From: a bacterium
GTDB lineage: Bacteria; Patescibacteriota; Minisyncoccia; Phycocordibacterales; JAUSHB01
Direction of reading: 5' to 3'
Length of the DNA stretch: 40,407 nt
Assembly: GCA_030648955.1 (NCBI GenBank)
Contig: JAUSHB010000007.1
Span: forward strand, 1 to 40,407
The position numbers and the translations under genes are program-made. How positions within the stretch are numbered: position 1 is the first letter of the stretch; every line of letters begins with the position of its first letter. The notes beneath the pieces were generated by a model. That model searched no databases. It was given only the letters and a program-made list of their open reading frames with translations, and was not told where the DNA came from. Of the stretch, positions 8,413-17,515 are shown in pieces.

Positions 8413-9699
8413 TCAACGCAGAAATAGCTGGTAGTAAATTTTCTTAATTTCGTACCATGGCGATGCATGTTCAGGCTCAAGATAAAAATCTTTTTGCGTG
8501 GAAGAAGCGATGTCGGCAGGAAATACTACCGTCAGATTTTTGTAACCTTTATGGTTAACGGTAACAGTTCTCTGTGGGTCCAACAAAAACATGTTGTATA
8601 AACCTGCATCGGTCTTGGTTGAATATGATGTGCTCGCAACGGCAATGTCTACTCCATCAAGTGGCTCGCCGAGTGAATTGAAAACAGTCCCATAAATACG
8701 TGGCGCGGTAAAATAAGTCTTGAGAACATGGTACGCCAAGCGCGGTGTTCCACTGTCATTCATAAGCGCCGTTGAACCGTCATTTAAAACCCAGTAATTT
8801 ACAAGTGGTATTTCCTCGTTTCGGATGTACAATTCATCAAGCAGTTTTCGCACAAACTCTGCTTGTGACTTTTCTGTCATATTGCCATTGATATCTGGTA
8901 TTGGAGCGCCGAACTCACCAAGTCCGATGCGAGCATTGAGCGTTTTAGATATTGAATCCACGTCCTCTCCAAATTTCTTTACAGAATTTACATAGTGATC
9001 AATGAGAATAACTCCGCCGAGCAAGCGTGCTGTATCGGGATCAAGAATTTCGCGAGCAATATCAGCATTCATGGTGGGACGGATAGCAATAGATTTCCCC
9101 ATCGCATTAAACTCACGCTCTGCGATTGAGCGTTCTTCGATAAGAAACTTGGTGAATCCCGCCCTGTCGCCCGTTGCCCGCGGATCACCCTCTCCCCCGT
9201 TCTCACATTCCGGACATGGAGAAAATATGTCTCCGTCAACAAAAAGTTCGTGGTTTTTTACTAAAAATGACGCAAGAAGTTTTTTGTGGTCGGAACGATC
9301 AATCTTCTCGTACTCAAACCACCCTTCCCAGCCGGAAAAATTACCACGAAACCAAACCGAGAGATTGTTTTTTCTTGCAGAATTCACCCATCGCGTAAGT
9401 ATCGGGGCAAACTCAGGATCATACGGAGTGCCAATTGCCACATGAGTCGCACCCATTTCACGTATGAGGCGCATCTGCGTATCTATGACCTGTTCAAACG
9501 AAACGTCATGAAGTGTTTCTCGCGCCTTATCACGAGAATATTTCATCGTGTCTACCGCTTGCACCAGAAAAAGATTGTTTTTATTGTTATTGGTGGGTGG
9601 TGGTTGATATTGGTGCGCTTGAGAAGCGTTGAACAAATAGACAGCAAGAAAAACGGCAAGAATTCCAATTAAAAGTAATTTTATTTTTATTCCGCGCAT
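8413..9699 (-). CDS. Membrane-anchored glycosidase-like TIM-barrel protein with C-terminal carboxypeptidase-regulatory-like domain
   Basis: This 428-aa protein has an N-terminal membrane anchor (IKLLLIGILAVFLAVYLF) and an extracytoplasmic body. Residues about 45-345 look like a clan-A glycoside hydrolase barrel. Candidate catalytic Glu residues lie in SPCPECENGG and in IGLGEFGAP, but I cannot name a GH family. The last ~80 residues (RIYGTVFNSLGEPLDGVDI, then KTDAGLYNMFLLD) fit the small beta-sandwich of carboxypeptidase-regulatory type. The start at 9699 (MRGIKIK) is chosen; an upstream in-frame ATG at 9711 would add four residues. It is the last gene of the 11-gene operon and ends just before a terminator. 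A role in trimming or remodelling the exported glycan is inferred from context. Confidence 0.65.
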   Translation of the reverse strand: MRGIKIKLLLIGILAVFLAVYLFNASQAHQYQPPPTNNNKNNLFLVQAVDTMKYSRDKARETLHDVSFEQVIDTQMRLIREMGATHVAIGTPYDPEFAPILTRWVNSARKNNLSVWFRGNFSGWEGWFEYEKIDRSDHKKLLASFLVKNHELFVDGDIFSPCPECENGGEGDPRATGDRAGFTKFLIEERSIAEREFNAMGKSIAIRPTMNADIAREILDPDTARLLGGVILIDHYVNSVKKFGEDVDSISKTLNARIGLGEFGAPIPDINGNMTEKSQAEFVRKLLDELYIRNEEIPLVNYWVLNDGSTALMNDSGTPRLAYHVLKTYFTAPRIYGTVFNSLGEPLDGVDIAVASTSYSTKTDAGLYNMFLLDPQRTVTVNHKGYKNLTVVFPADIASSTQKDFYLEPEHASPWYEIKKIYYQLFLR

Positions 9700-9720
9700 G
9701 TAATTTTCCAAGTCTATCGC

Positions 9721-11391
9721 CTAGTTATCAATTCTCCTGAAGATGAGAATATCTTCTGAAGTATATACTTTATTGAAATATTTGAAGAGCCGCGCGTTCG
9801 TTTGCCGATCTTCGTATATATTTTTCCAGAGAGTGTCGTTTTGCTGCATAACAATCCAACGAGCATACTTTTCCGGTTCAATAAGCGATTCTTCCCAATA
9901 GGGTTTATTGCCGATATAGATTACATCTTTCATGTGAACAGGAGTACGAATAATACTGATTGTTCGAGCAAAATCGTCTGTGAGAAGTTTCCCATGATCA
10001 TAATTATCTTCAAGCCATTGTTGCGCATCTGGCATTTTGGCAATGGCTGACGAAAGACCCGAAACACTGTCATCGAGCGATAAAACCGGAGTAAATCCAA
10101 TATAAAAAAGTGCGGACTGAAGAGCAATGATGCCAATTATCATAACACGCATTGCGAATTTCGCGCGATAAAACAAATATCCGATAAAAAGCGCAATGAG
10201 AGGAAGCATCATAACGCCATATCTCACATTAAAGAGCGTCCACTCAAATGTTGTTGGTGTAATTCCCGGGATAAATATGACTGATTGTCCAAGGTAGAGT
10301 GTCAATATATTGAATATAAATGGTACCATCAAAATTAAAAATATGTAACTGCGGTATTGTGTTCTCTTGCTCAAGAAAAACAGAATCATTCCGATCATTG
10401 CGGCTAACGACAACACGAAACCGCTACTCTCGACACTGGTAACGAAATAATAAAGAAATGCCACATCTAAATGTTTATACGCGGGCAGTTCTCCGCGCGC
10501 GAACCATGAAAGTTGTTGAGAGTTTGCCGAAAACTCACTATGCGTAAAATAAAGCGGGTCACCGAGAATTAAAAATCCCCACAGGATCCAAAGCGCGATC
10601 CCAAAAAACGCCATAGTCGCAAACATAATCAATCGTCCTTCAAGCAGTCCCCATCGTTCTCCAAATGTACGGTCTGTTGACGGGATAAATACATTTTGAA
10701 TTTTGCGCGAGACATTGGACCAATCGACTCTGATCTTATAAGGAAGATAGTGGAGCACTAAAATCCCTGCTTCCATGAGCACAAGTCCCCATCCGTCATA
10801 ACGGGAAAGCGATGCGCAAAATCCGAAAAATGCCGCAAGAATGAGCATCAGGAGATTACTGTCATCCAAAAGAAACGATATAAAGTAATAACTTGAAAGC
10901 ACGAAGAAAACGATCAGCGTAAGCTCCGTCATAGGTGTCGACTGCAGATAAAGAACGTTGGGGTTTATAATGAAGACTAGTGAAGCAACAAAGGACGCCC
11001 CCGAATGTTTAGTGAGAAGAAATGCTAGTTTATAGATATAGATAGCTGATATTACAAAAGCAATTCCCGAAATTATGGCGCCGGCAAGTCCCGTGCGCCA
11101 TAAAACGTCGAAATACACAAAAGGAATCAACAGAATATGAGGCAAAGGCAACCATATTCCTCCAAGTTGTGCAAAGCCCGGCGTCAAACTTTCGATGACT
11201 CGTTTGGCAATATTCAAATGCGATTCTGCGTCGCCATACGAAATCGTATACCCATAATAAAAAGAATATGCCGTTGCGAGAGTTGCCATGAATATCGAAA
11301 TCCATGTGACCCACTGCAGTGGCGTAAGGCGCTTCACAAACGTTGTGAACATATCCCCATATCGCGTTTTAATGATAACATTGCTATTCAT
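9721..11391 (-). CDS. GT-C-type polytopic membrane glycosyltransferase
   Basis: The 556-aa protein has about ten to twelve hydrophobic segments. The first extracytoplasmic loop carries an acidic motif (YGDAESHLNIAKR), as in GT-C enzymes of the ArnT/PMT/GT39 type, which move a sugar from a polyprenyl-phosphate carrier outside the membrane. The C-terminal ~130 residues are soluble (LSDDSVSGLSSAIAKMPDAQ and on), as in related transferases. Start 11391 (MNSNVIIK) overlaps the upstream gene by 8 bp; an ATG at 11409 is the alternative. Donor and acceptor are unknown. The enzyme probably decorates the glycan or surface proteins using lipid-linked sugars made by the GtrA/GT2 pair of the same operon (inference). 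Confidence 0.75.
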   Translation of the reverse strand: MNSNVIIKTRYGDMFTTFVKRLTPLQWVTWISIFMATLATAYSFYYGYTISYGDAESHLNIAKRVIESLTPGFAQLGGIWLPLPHILLIPFVYFDVLWRTGLAGAIISGIAFVISAIYIYKLAFLLTKHSGASFVASLVFIINPNVLYLQSTPMTELTLIVFFVLSSYYFISFLLDDSNLLMLILAAFFGFCASLSRYDGWGLVLMEAGILVLHYLPYKIRVDWSNVSRKIQNVFIPSTDRTFGERWGLLEGRLIMFATMAFFGIALWILWGFLILGDPLYFTHSEFSANSQQLSWFARGELPAYKHLDVAFLYYFVTSVESSGFVLSLAAMIGMILFFLSKRTQYRSYIFLILMVPFIFNILTLYLGQSVIFIPGITPTTFEWTLFNVRYGVMMLPLIALFIGYLFYRAKFAMRVMIIGIIALQSALFYIGFTPVLSLDDSVSGLSSAIAKMPDAQQWLEDNYDHGKLLTDDFARTISIIRTPVHMKDVIYIGNKPYWEESLIEPEKYARWIVMQQNDTLWKNIYEDRQTNARLFKYFNKVYTSEDILIFRRIDN

Positions 11392-12970
11392 GGTGGTAGT
11401 GGGAAACAATGAGCGTTATTGCGGCAATAACAGCAATCGTTATGTATATGAAAAGAAAATAATCAACAAGAGATATGTGCTCCACAAAATATGTTTTATA
11501 CATGAAACTACCGCTTTTCCCCTCCTGAAGTAAGGGGATGTTTTTGAGAAAATTAAATGTTTTAATCGGTAAGTTCAAAGCCTCTGATTTGGTGGGAATC
11601 GCGTTTGTAGTGAGTGCCCCCAAGAGTGCGACGGCGGATGAGTATAGAAAAAGATTAAACGCAAGAATTTTTTGCATCGCCGATGACTGCCGTTCAAAAA
11701 GCGCCACTCCGGCAAAAAGCGAAAGCCATGTCATCGAGGGAATGAGATACCTTGGCCCATACGCCCAACCACCCCATGGATCACCCCATGAGGCATAGAG
11801 AAATAGGTTTAATGCGATCAACGATATCGGAACAATGTATATTGCGGTGTGTTCTTCCTTTCTTCGGAGAGCATACGCGATTCCAAAAAATGAAATTATG
11901 AATATTGGTGTGAAATACAAAAGCCCGCGTTCATCAGAAAATAAAAGCACATAAAAACCGTTGGGGATGTTTTTCTCAAAAAAAGAAGCTGTGAGAGTTT
12001 TTTCTTTCACCGACACCGGAGCACCTGCGCGGGTCTCTTCCAGAACACGTGCGACTTGAGTTGAGGTACTGGCAACAATCGTGGGCAAACGTGGCGTGGT
12101 GGTTGCCGTTATTTGTCTATAGTTTGGCAATGTCCCCGCAACATTATTCCAACCCCCATAATAATGAGCGTTATGCAAAAAATGAAGTCCGGTGACCGCC
12201 ACAAATGCGAGTGCAGAAACAATCCCCGCCCATCGAACGGATACACTGATCCCCTCCTGCACTTTTTTTATTCTAAATGTTGAATATGCAAGATAAAACA
12301 TTATCGGAAGCATCAAAAGCGCGTTTGGATAGTCAACAAAAATAGCGAGCGCATAGGCAAGCCATGCATACGCCGCATAGAGCCATGAATATCGAGAATT
12401 ATTTTGAGAAAATCGCCAGACGGCATAAAACGAAGTCACCATAAAGCATGCCGTGAAAGCATTTTGATAAAGCGTTATTGCGTAACTCCACGATGTTGAG
12501 CCAAATGCATACATAATAACAGTAAAATAAGATATCGCCCGTGGAAGTTTAAATATTCGCCGTGCAATCAAAAAAATAAATATCAACGTGATAATGCTTA
12601 CCAACGATTCCGCGGCAAACGTAGAAACTTGACCCAATCCGTATTTGCTTCCCCAAAAATAGAACGGTAATGTAAAATACGCGACGCCCGGTGCAAAGAA
12701 GCTATAATATTCACCATTATAAACACCGACATCGGGATACGCGACATCCGCCCATTCCTTGGTAAGTTCAAATGTTCCATGCTCTGCCATACTCACGACA
12801 TGCACATATCGCCCACGCTCCGGTGAAAGTTCAAAAGCGCGAGTCGGTAAGTCCCAATTATTCTTGAATTGATTTGCGGCAGGATTCCCGTGTGAACCAC
12901 GCAACGTAAGCGCATACATCGTAGCGCCCAATATGACAATAGAAACAATAATAGCAATGTCTTTTTTCAT
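11384..12970 (-). CDS. Second GT-C-like polytopic membrane glycosyltransferase
   Basis: The 528-aa multispanning protein starts at MKKDIAIIVSIVILG. The first loop contains the pattern EWADVAYPDVGVYNGEYYSF, followed by SFFAPGVAYFTLPFYFWG, reminiscent of bacterial mannosyl/arabinosyl GT-C transferases. A second long loop (about 275-330) lies between hydrophobic segments, and the last ~50 residues end in another membrane helix. The reading frame is open upstream to 13126, but that part overlaps the preceding GT2 gene and looks non-coding, so the ATG at 12970 is preferred. It lies 23 bases after the GT2 gene and overlaps the next GT-C gene by 8 bp. The exact sugar cannot be told. Confidence 0.7.
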   Translation of the reverse strand: MKKDIAIIVSIVILGATMYALTLRGSHGNPAANQFKNNWDLPTRAFELSPERGRYVHVVSMAEHGTFELTKEWADVAYPDVGVYNGEYYSFFAPGVAYFTLPFYFWGSKYGLGQVSTFAAESLVSIITLIFIFLIARRIFKLPRAISYFTVIMYAFGSTSWSYAITLYQNAFTACFMVTSFYAVWRFSQNNSRYSWLYAAYAWLAYALAIFVDYPNALLMLPIMFYLAYSTFRIKKVQEGISVSVRWAGIVSALAFVAVTGLHFLHNAHYYGGWNNVAGTLPNYRQITATTTPRLPTIVASTSTQVARVLEETRAGAPVSVKEKTLTASFFEKNIPNGFYVLLFSDERGLLYFTPIFIISFFGIAYALRRKEEHTAIYIVPISLIALNLFLYASWGDPWGGWAYGPRYLIPSMTWLSLFAGVALFERQSSAMQKILAFNLFLYSSAVALLGALTTNAIPTKSEALNLPIKTFNFLKNIPLLQEGKSGSFMYKTYFVEHISLVDYFLFIYITIAVIAAITLIVSHYHHE

Positions 12971-12993
12971 GTGGTCTGTTATAGCAGAATGCG

Positions 12994-13908
12994 TCAATGT
13001 TTCTTGGTGGAAACAGCAATGTTCCACAGTGGAGTCATCGCTTCTCTGACGTGAAAAAGTGATACGGTCTTTGGTATTACCAAAAATAAAACATACGCAA
13101 GCACTTCGATTGGGTTCTTTACCCAAAATCGTAAAAGTGTTTTTAACCTATGGTGAGTTTTAATAACGTAAAATTGACTAACAAATCCCTTGTCAAAATT
13201 TTGCTGTTGGATCCGTTCTGATCCATGAAATCTGATCATTTGTTTTACATAGTCAATATACGAAGAAGGTTGTGAATAAAAAACGGTCGCATTGGGCGCA
13301 AATGCTATACGGTGATTATGCTTTTTACAGTAGAGAAACGGAAACGCATCGTCCGCGCTTGCGTTGGGGAATCTCATTGTTTTATATAATTCTCTTCGAA
13401 ACGCACGGATCGTTCCTTGGCAATTATAAAGTTCTGCGTTGGGCGTATTCTTTTTTAGATCTTCCCACATATCCCAACCCACCGTAACTATTTTTTGGAT
13501 TAAATTTTTCGGTGGCAAAATATCGGCAGATCCAAACACAGCTTGAGTGGTAATATTATGTATCATTGGCGTAAGGAGCTCTTCCAAGAGATTTTGAGAA
13601 TGGACATCAATATCTGCATCAAACAGTACGACAATATCTGTGTTTATATGATTGAATATTTGATTGATTCTGGCAGGTTTTCCAAGTCTATCTCTATCAT
13701 GAAGAACCGTCACGCGAGCATCTCCCGTAGATGATGCTCTTGAAACCGTATGATCTGTAGAACCATCAGAGGCGACTATAATTTCTTTCAACAGAAATAC
13801 CTTGTCGTGTTGACTAAGTAACGATTTGAGAAGAGGAAGGATGGTGTGCTCTTCGTTATAAGCAGGAATCCCTATGGCAAGTGTGGGTTTTTTGGTTTTA
13901 TTGTTCAT
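12994..13908 (-). CDS. Family 2 glycosyltransferase
   Basis: This 304-aa GT-A fold enzyme has the expected motifs: GIPAYNEEHT at the N-terminus, ASDGSTDHT and the metal-binding VLFDADIDV. A C-terminal hydrophobic helix (VLAYVLFLVIPKTVSLF) probably holds it at the inner membrane face. Start 13908 (MNNKTKKPTLAIG) lies one base past the upstream gene's stop; an open extension to 13980 overlaps that gene and is rejected. It is a tandem paralogue of the adjacent GT2 gene: both share the GI(P/A)AYNE opening, the overall length, and an ending in which a membrane helix precedes a WxxAxSxKK tail. Substrate unknown. Confidence 0.85.
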   Translation of the reverse strand: MNNKTKKPTLAIGIPAYNEEHTILPLLKSLLSQHDKVFLLKEIIVASDGSTDHTVSRASSTGDARVTVLHDRDRLGKPARINQIFNHINTDIVVLFDADIDVHSQNLLEELLTPMIHNITTQAVFGSADILPPKNLIQKIVTVGWDMWEDLKKNTPNAELYNCQGTIRAFRRELYKTMRFPNASADDAFPFLYCKKHNHRIAFAPNATVFYSQPSSYIDYVKQMIRFHGSERIQQQNFDKGFVSQFYVIKTHHRLKTLLRFWVKNPIEVLAYVLFLVIPKTVSLFHVREAMTPLWNIAVSTKKH

Positions 13909-13909
13909 G

Positions 13910-14797
13910 TTATATTTTTTTTGAACTCGTTGCCATATCCCAAGTTGAAACAAAAGAATCTTTTTGGTGTGTACGGACAATCATTGACATAACCACAAAG
14001 GCACCAAAAAGAATCGGGTGAAATAAAAATTCTTTCACCATAGATTTGATAAAAAGCGAGCGCGGAATAACATATGCGTGTTCCGCATCCTGTCCAAAAA
14101 GTTTAACAACAGCATCTTTCCCCGCAAGAAATCTTGAGCTTTGCTTAATATGGTCGGAAAGATTTGAAGGACAACGAAATACCGCTCGTGGGTAATCCAC
14201 TGAAACAAACCTTAAATGATTTGTTGCGCAGTACATATACGAGATCGCGTCATAGGGACAATCATTGGGACACTGAAACATTGCATAAAGCTTGCGAGAA
14301 AAAGCTCGTGCCGGACCAAAACAGGTATAAAGATTATTACCTTGATTTATTTGTGAGAATACCCCCTTTTTCCACTCATGATTTCTGCTCAATATTTTTT
14401 CAACAAACGTTCTTGGTGTAGCTGGCAATAATGTCGCACTCGTTAAACCAACCGAAGAATCTTCTATGATCGGCTGTATGAGTTTTTCTATAAAGAATTC
14501 GTTTTCTGGCAAAATATCCGCATCCAGCATTACAAGAATATCGCTTTTTACAGAACCCGTAATAATATTCTGTGCATTGCACGAACCTCGTCTTTCGGGT
14601 AATCGCCTAAGTTCCACATGAGATGCAGAGAAAGACAAAACGATTGCGTCAGTCCCATCAGTGCTTGCATCTGAAACCACAATAATATCGACTAAGTGGG
14701 CAGATTTAATATTCTGCTCAAGAAGCGCAGAAAGGAGTGGGCCGATGTTTTCTGCTTCGTTGTATGCCGCTATTCCTATTGAGAGTGTGGGTTTCAT
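13910..14797 (-). CDS. Family 2 glycosyltransferase
   Basis: The 295-aa GT2 protein has GIAAYNEAEN, VSDASTDGTD and VMLDADILPE, giving the nucleotide-sugar and metal-binding residues. A hydrophobic C-terminal segment (ILFGAFVVMSMIV) suggests membrane association. It overlaps the preceding GT4 gene by four bases (ATGA) and is followed after one base by its paralogue, so the three are surely cotranscribed. Six cysteines sit in the middle third (for example YTCFGPARAF and CPNDCPYDAISYMYC), which is more than its neighbour has. The sugar and acceptor are unknown. Confidence 0.85.
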   Translation of the reverse strand: MKPTLSIGIAAYNEAENIGPLLSALLEQNIKSAHLVDIIVVSDASTDGTDAIVLSFSASHVELRRLPERRGSCNAQNIITGSVKSDILVMLDADILPENEFFIEKLIQPIIEDSSVGLTSATLLPATPRTFVEKILSRNHEWKKGVFSQINQGNNLYTCFGPARAFSRKLYAMFQCPNDCPYDAISYMYCATNHLRFVSVDYPRAVFRCPSNLSDHIKQSSRFLAGKDAVVKLFGQDAEHAYVIPRSLFIKSMVKEFLFHPILFGAFVVMSMIVRTHQKDSFVSTWDMATSSKKI

Positions 14798-15978
14798 ATG
14801 GTTTTAAGATTTTCTAAATAAAAATCATTCATTTTTTTCGCCACATCTTTCCAAGACTGCCCTTTTCCGAACAGAATGTTCGCCGCTCGTATCTTTTGCA
14901 CCGTGGAACTATTTTTCTTATCCAAAATCCATGTTATACGTTCGGCAACATTTTTTTCATTGTGGACAGAAAGACAAAATCCATTAATCTCGTCTTTTAC
15001 CAAACCCGGCAAGCCATATACATTGGATACAATACATGGTAGCCCTTGGCTCATTCCTTCACGCACAACATTGCACCCACTCTCCCATAGCGCCATATGC
15101 ACCATCGCAATAGCATGACGCATGAGATAATACTTATCTACGCCGCGAACAACTCCTGCAAATATAACACGATTTTCAAGATGAAGTCGTTTTATAAGCA
15201 ACGCGAGTGAATGTTGATACTCTTCGTCCTGCAATTGTCCTACGATAACAAATTTTATATCTTCGGGTACATAAGCGAGGCTTTTAATCGCAGTCTCAAA
15301 ATTTTTAATCGGATACACTCTGGCAATTTGAATGACATATCGTCCATACGCTTGCACGTCTTTCTTAATTTTTCCACTAGCCAATTTTTCAATATCTGTA
15401 TATGCCTCATCTTCCAAACCATTATCAATAAGATGAACCTTGTCGTTTTTAATAAATTTTATTTCTTCTGAACGTTCCCATCCCGAAACTGCACGCACGC
15501 CATCGACCGTGGCATTGATAAGCCATGCGCCCAACGTATAAGTATAAATTTTTTTGATAAAGCGACTGAACGGAGGAAACATTGACCATTCTGGACTAAA
15601 TCCTCCGTGCGGAGTTACTATTAGAGCAAACGTTTTTTTACCCATGAGTTTGAGGTACAGAGCCTTAACGAGATAGCGAACGAAAAAAATATCAAAATTA
15701 TGGAGAGCGATAACATCGATATTTTTCCAATCTATCTCGGGATTAAACCCGAACATACCAGTTTGGTAACGCTTCACGGTGAGGGTGTTTATTGTCTCCT
15801 CGGGGGACAAACAATCTTTTTTTACATAGGTATCTTTGGATGTGTGAATCGTCACATCCCATCCAAAGTCCTTTTGAAGTGTTGTGTATGTTTGCATGAT
15901 ATTATTTTCTATGCCCGCTACGACAGGGTGAAAATACTTGGTAATCACAGCAACTTTTTTTCTTGGATGTGCGTTCAT
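14794..15978 (-). CDS. Family 4 (GT-B) glycosyltransferase
   Basis: The 394-aa protein has the two-lobed GT-B pattern. The N-lobe opens with KVAVITKYFHPVVAGIE (donor/acceptor loop with GIE in place of the usual GGxE). The C-lobe carries VIQIARVYPIKNFETAIK and the EX7E motif ESGCNVVRE near residue 298, typical of retaining GT4 enzymes. It has no membrane segments. It probably adds a sugar to the lipid-linked glycan at the cytoplasmic face. Its stop overlaps the next GT2 start, and it begins 15 bases after the methyltransferase gene. Confidence 0.85.
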   Translation of the reverse strand: MNAHPRKKVAVITKYFHPVVAGIENNIMQTYTTLQKDFGWDVTIHTSKDTYVKKDCLSPEETINTLTVKRYQTGMFGFNPEIDWKNIDVIALHNFDIFFVRYLVKALYLKLMGKKTFALIVTPHGGFSPEWSMFPPFSRFIKKIYTYTLGAWLINATVDGVRAVSGWERSEEIKFIKNDKVHLIDNGLEDEAYTDIEKLASGKIKKDVQAYGRYVIQIARVYPIKNFETAIKSLAYVPEDIKFVIVGQLQDEEYQHSLALLIKRLHLENRVIFAGVVRGVDKYYLMRHAIAMVHMALWESGCNVVREGMSQGLPCIVSNVYGLPGLVKDEINGFCLSVHNEKNVAERITWILDKKNSSTVQKIRAANILFGKGQSWKDVAKKMNDFYLENLKTI

Positions 15979-15993
15979 ATTTATGGTGTATAA

Positions 15994-16701
15994 TTATTTT
16001 TTCTGTATTACTCCCGCCGACACGATTGCGTATCTTGGATCGTTGTACGATAATTCTTCAGCAGAAAGTTCCTCTGCCGCAAGCCCAACCCAAAACGCCT
16101 GACCGGAGAGAACATTTCCATATGAGGTGGTTTCAATATTACCATCGGGTAGATATTTTTTAAACAAATATTTGAGTCCTGCCGGCGTATATCTCCAGAA
16201 ACAATGCGCGGGGTCCTGTGCTACCCCCATTGCAGACACCGTCACAAGAATAACTCCACCTGGTTTCAATATTCGAAGTAATTCTTGAACCGCTCCCTCA
16301 TGGTTATCAATAACACCAAGCGTGTGAGTAAGTATCACACAATCATAAGTGTCGTTTAAAATGTCGGGGATGTCTCTCAAGTCGCCATAAATATTTGCTT
16401 GAGTATTGTCGGCATTGATGTCAAGAACATCGCTTTTTGTAACATGAGAACCGCCGAATTTCTTTGTGTAATAATTGTCATGTATCTCAAGACACACGCC
16501 CTTTATGTGCGCGGCATGCAGACGAATAAACTGCTCAATATATGAACGATCTACTGGCGTTCCGCGATCGAAACCAAACTTCGCGCTTATTGGTCGAAGA
16601 GATTTTGCGGGGAAGAGAAAATACCCCTTTTTGGGGAAAAGGTTTTTTGTGACGAACGCTCGTATTGAACGCATTGTGTTTATAATAATGTTTTGATTCA
16701 T
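15994..16701 (-). CDS. SAM-dependent class I methyltransferase of the glycan operon
   Basis: This 235-aa protein has a Rossmann methyltransferase core: GVCLEIHDNYY (an altered motif I), SDVLDINADNTQANIYGDL, the central DCVILTHTLGVI and LLRILKPGGVILVTVSA. That pattern matches the Methyltransf_11 type found in O-antigen and capsule clusters, where such enzymes cap or modify sugars. Motif I lacks the usual G-x-G-x-G, so cofactor binding may be altered, though many surface-polysaccharide homologues share this looseness. Its start is seven bases past the deacetylase gene. Confidence 0.75.
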   Translation of the reverse strand: MNQNIIINTMRSIRAFVTKNLFPKKGYFLFPAKSLRPISAKFGFDRGTPVDRSYIEQFIRLHAAHIKGVCLEIHDNYYTKKFGGSHVTKSDVLDINADNTQANIYGDLRDIPDILNDTYDCVILTHTLGVIDNHEGAVQELLRILKPGGVILVTVSAMGVAQDPAHCFWRYTPAGLKYLFKKYLPDGNIETTSYGNVLSGQAFWVGLAAEELSAEELSYNDPRYAIVSAGVIQKK

Positions 16702-16708
16702 AAATTAT

Positions 16709-17515
16709 TTATCTCTTCAATAGCGCGCCCAAATATTTTACCCGCTGGCGAAATGAAATGACGAGTGGTGATGTTAAGTATTTAAACTCGATAAATGAAT
16801 GTGTCCTATCGACACCGATACGAAAAACCTTCATTGGATCATCTCCCGTATTTACAAAACCTTCATCCATCGAGAATGCTAGATTATATCCAGCTTGCTT
16901 AACGGATTGAAGAATCTCATCAGAATAAACACCCTTGGGATATGCAAAATATTTTATGGGGAAACCCAATATCGACTCGAGTTTTAATTTTGATTCAATA
17001 ATTTCCAAATCTCGCTCCTCTTTTGATAACGATGAAAAATCTTGATGGGTCATGCTATGACACCCAATATCCCATCCACTTTTTTTAAGTTCCTGAATCT
17101 CGCTTAACGAAAGAAATGGTCGATCACCGCCAAGTTCATTCTGATTTGCATGCGGGGAATCTCCCAACACTAAAGAAACTGGTTTTATTCCTCTCTCTTT
17201 AAAATATTCCTTCGTCCGTAAAATATCTTTATACCCATCATCAAATGCAATAAGGAAGGATGGTTCTTTAATAACATGTTTCCCGCTTACGTGCAGGAAG
17301 AGGTCATCTATCGATATTGCCTTGCGATGTAGTCGTAAAAATTCAATCTGCTTTTTAAGTTCATCGAAATTCTCGCTAAATCGCCATACATCTTCGGCGA
17401 TACTGTGATAACAAAAAACCACAACACCCTTTGGGGGCACGCGCAACACCCCACCGATTGTCCCAAGGGTGACGTAAATTATTCGACGGATCAATATATA
17501 TATTCGAAACATCAT
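16709..17515 (-). CDS. Polysaccharide deacetylase (CE4/NodB fold)
   Basis: The 268-aa protein has one N-terminal hydrophobic stretch and a NodB domain. The metal and catalytic motifs are visible: AFDDGYKD (motif 1, near residue 92), HSMTHQDF (motif 2, HxxxH near 152) and YFAYPKGVYS (motif 3). CE4 enzymes remove N- or O-acetyl groups from chitin-like glycans or peptidoglycan. The short form here would deacetylate the nascent or exported surface polymer. Its start overlaps the stop of the large fusion gene (ATGA), indicating coupling. Confidence 0.88.
   Translation of the reverse strand: MMFRIYILIRRIIYVTLGTIGGVLRVPPKGVVVFCYHSIAEDVWRFSENFDELKKQIEFLRLHRKAISIDDLFLHVSGKHVIKEPSFLIAFDDGYKDILRTKEYFKERGIKPVSLVLGDSPHANQNELGGDRPFLSLSEIQELKKSGWDIGCHSMTHQDFSSLSKEERDLEIIESKLKLESILGFPIKYFAYPKGVYSDEILQSVKQAGYNLAFSMDEGFVNTGDDPMKVFRIGVDRTHSFIEFKYLTSPLVISFRQRVKYLGALLKR

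Noticed and set aside
12971..13126. N-terminal extension of the GT-C gene to 13126
   Set aside because: The extra 52 residues overlap the upstream GT2 gene and are low-quality sequence; the MKKDIAIIVSIV start gives a normal membrane-protein N-terminus.
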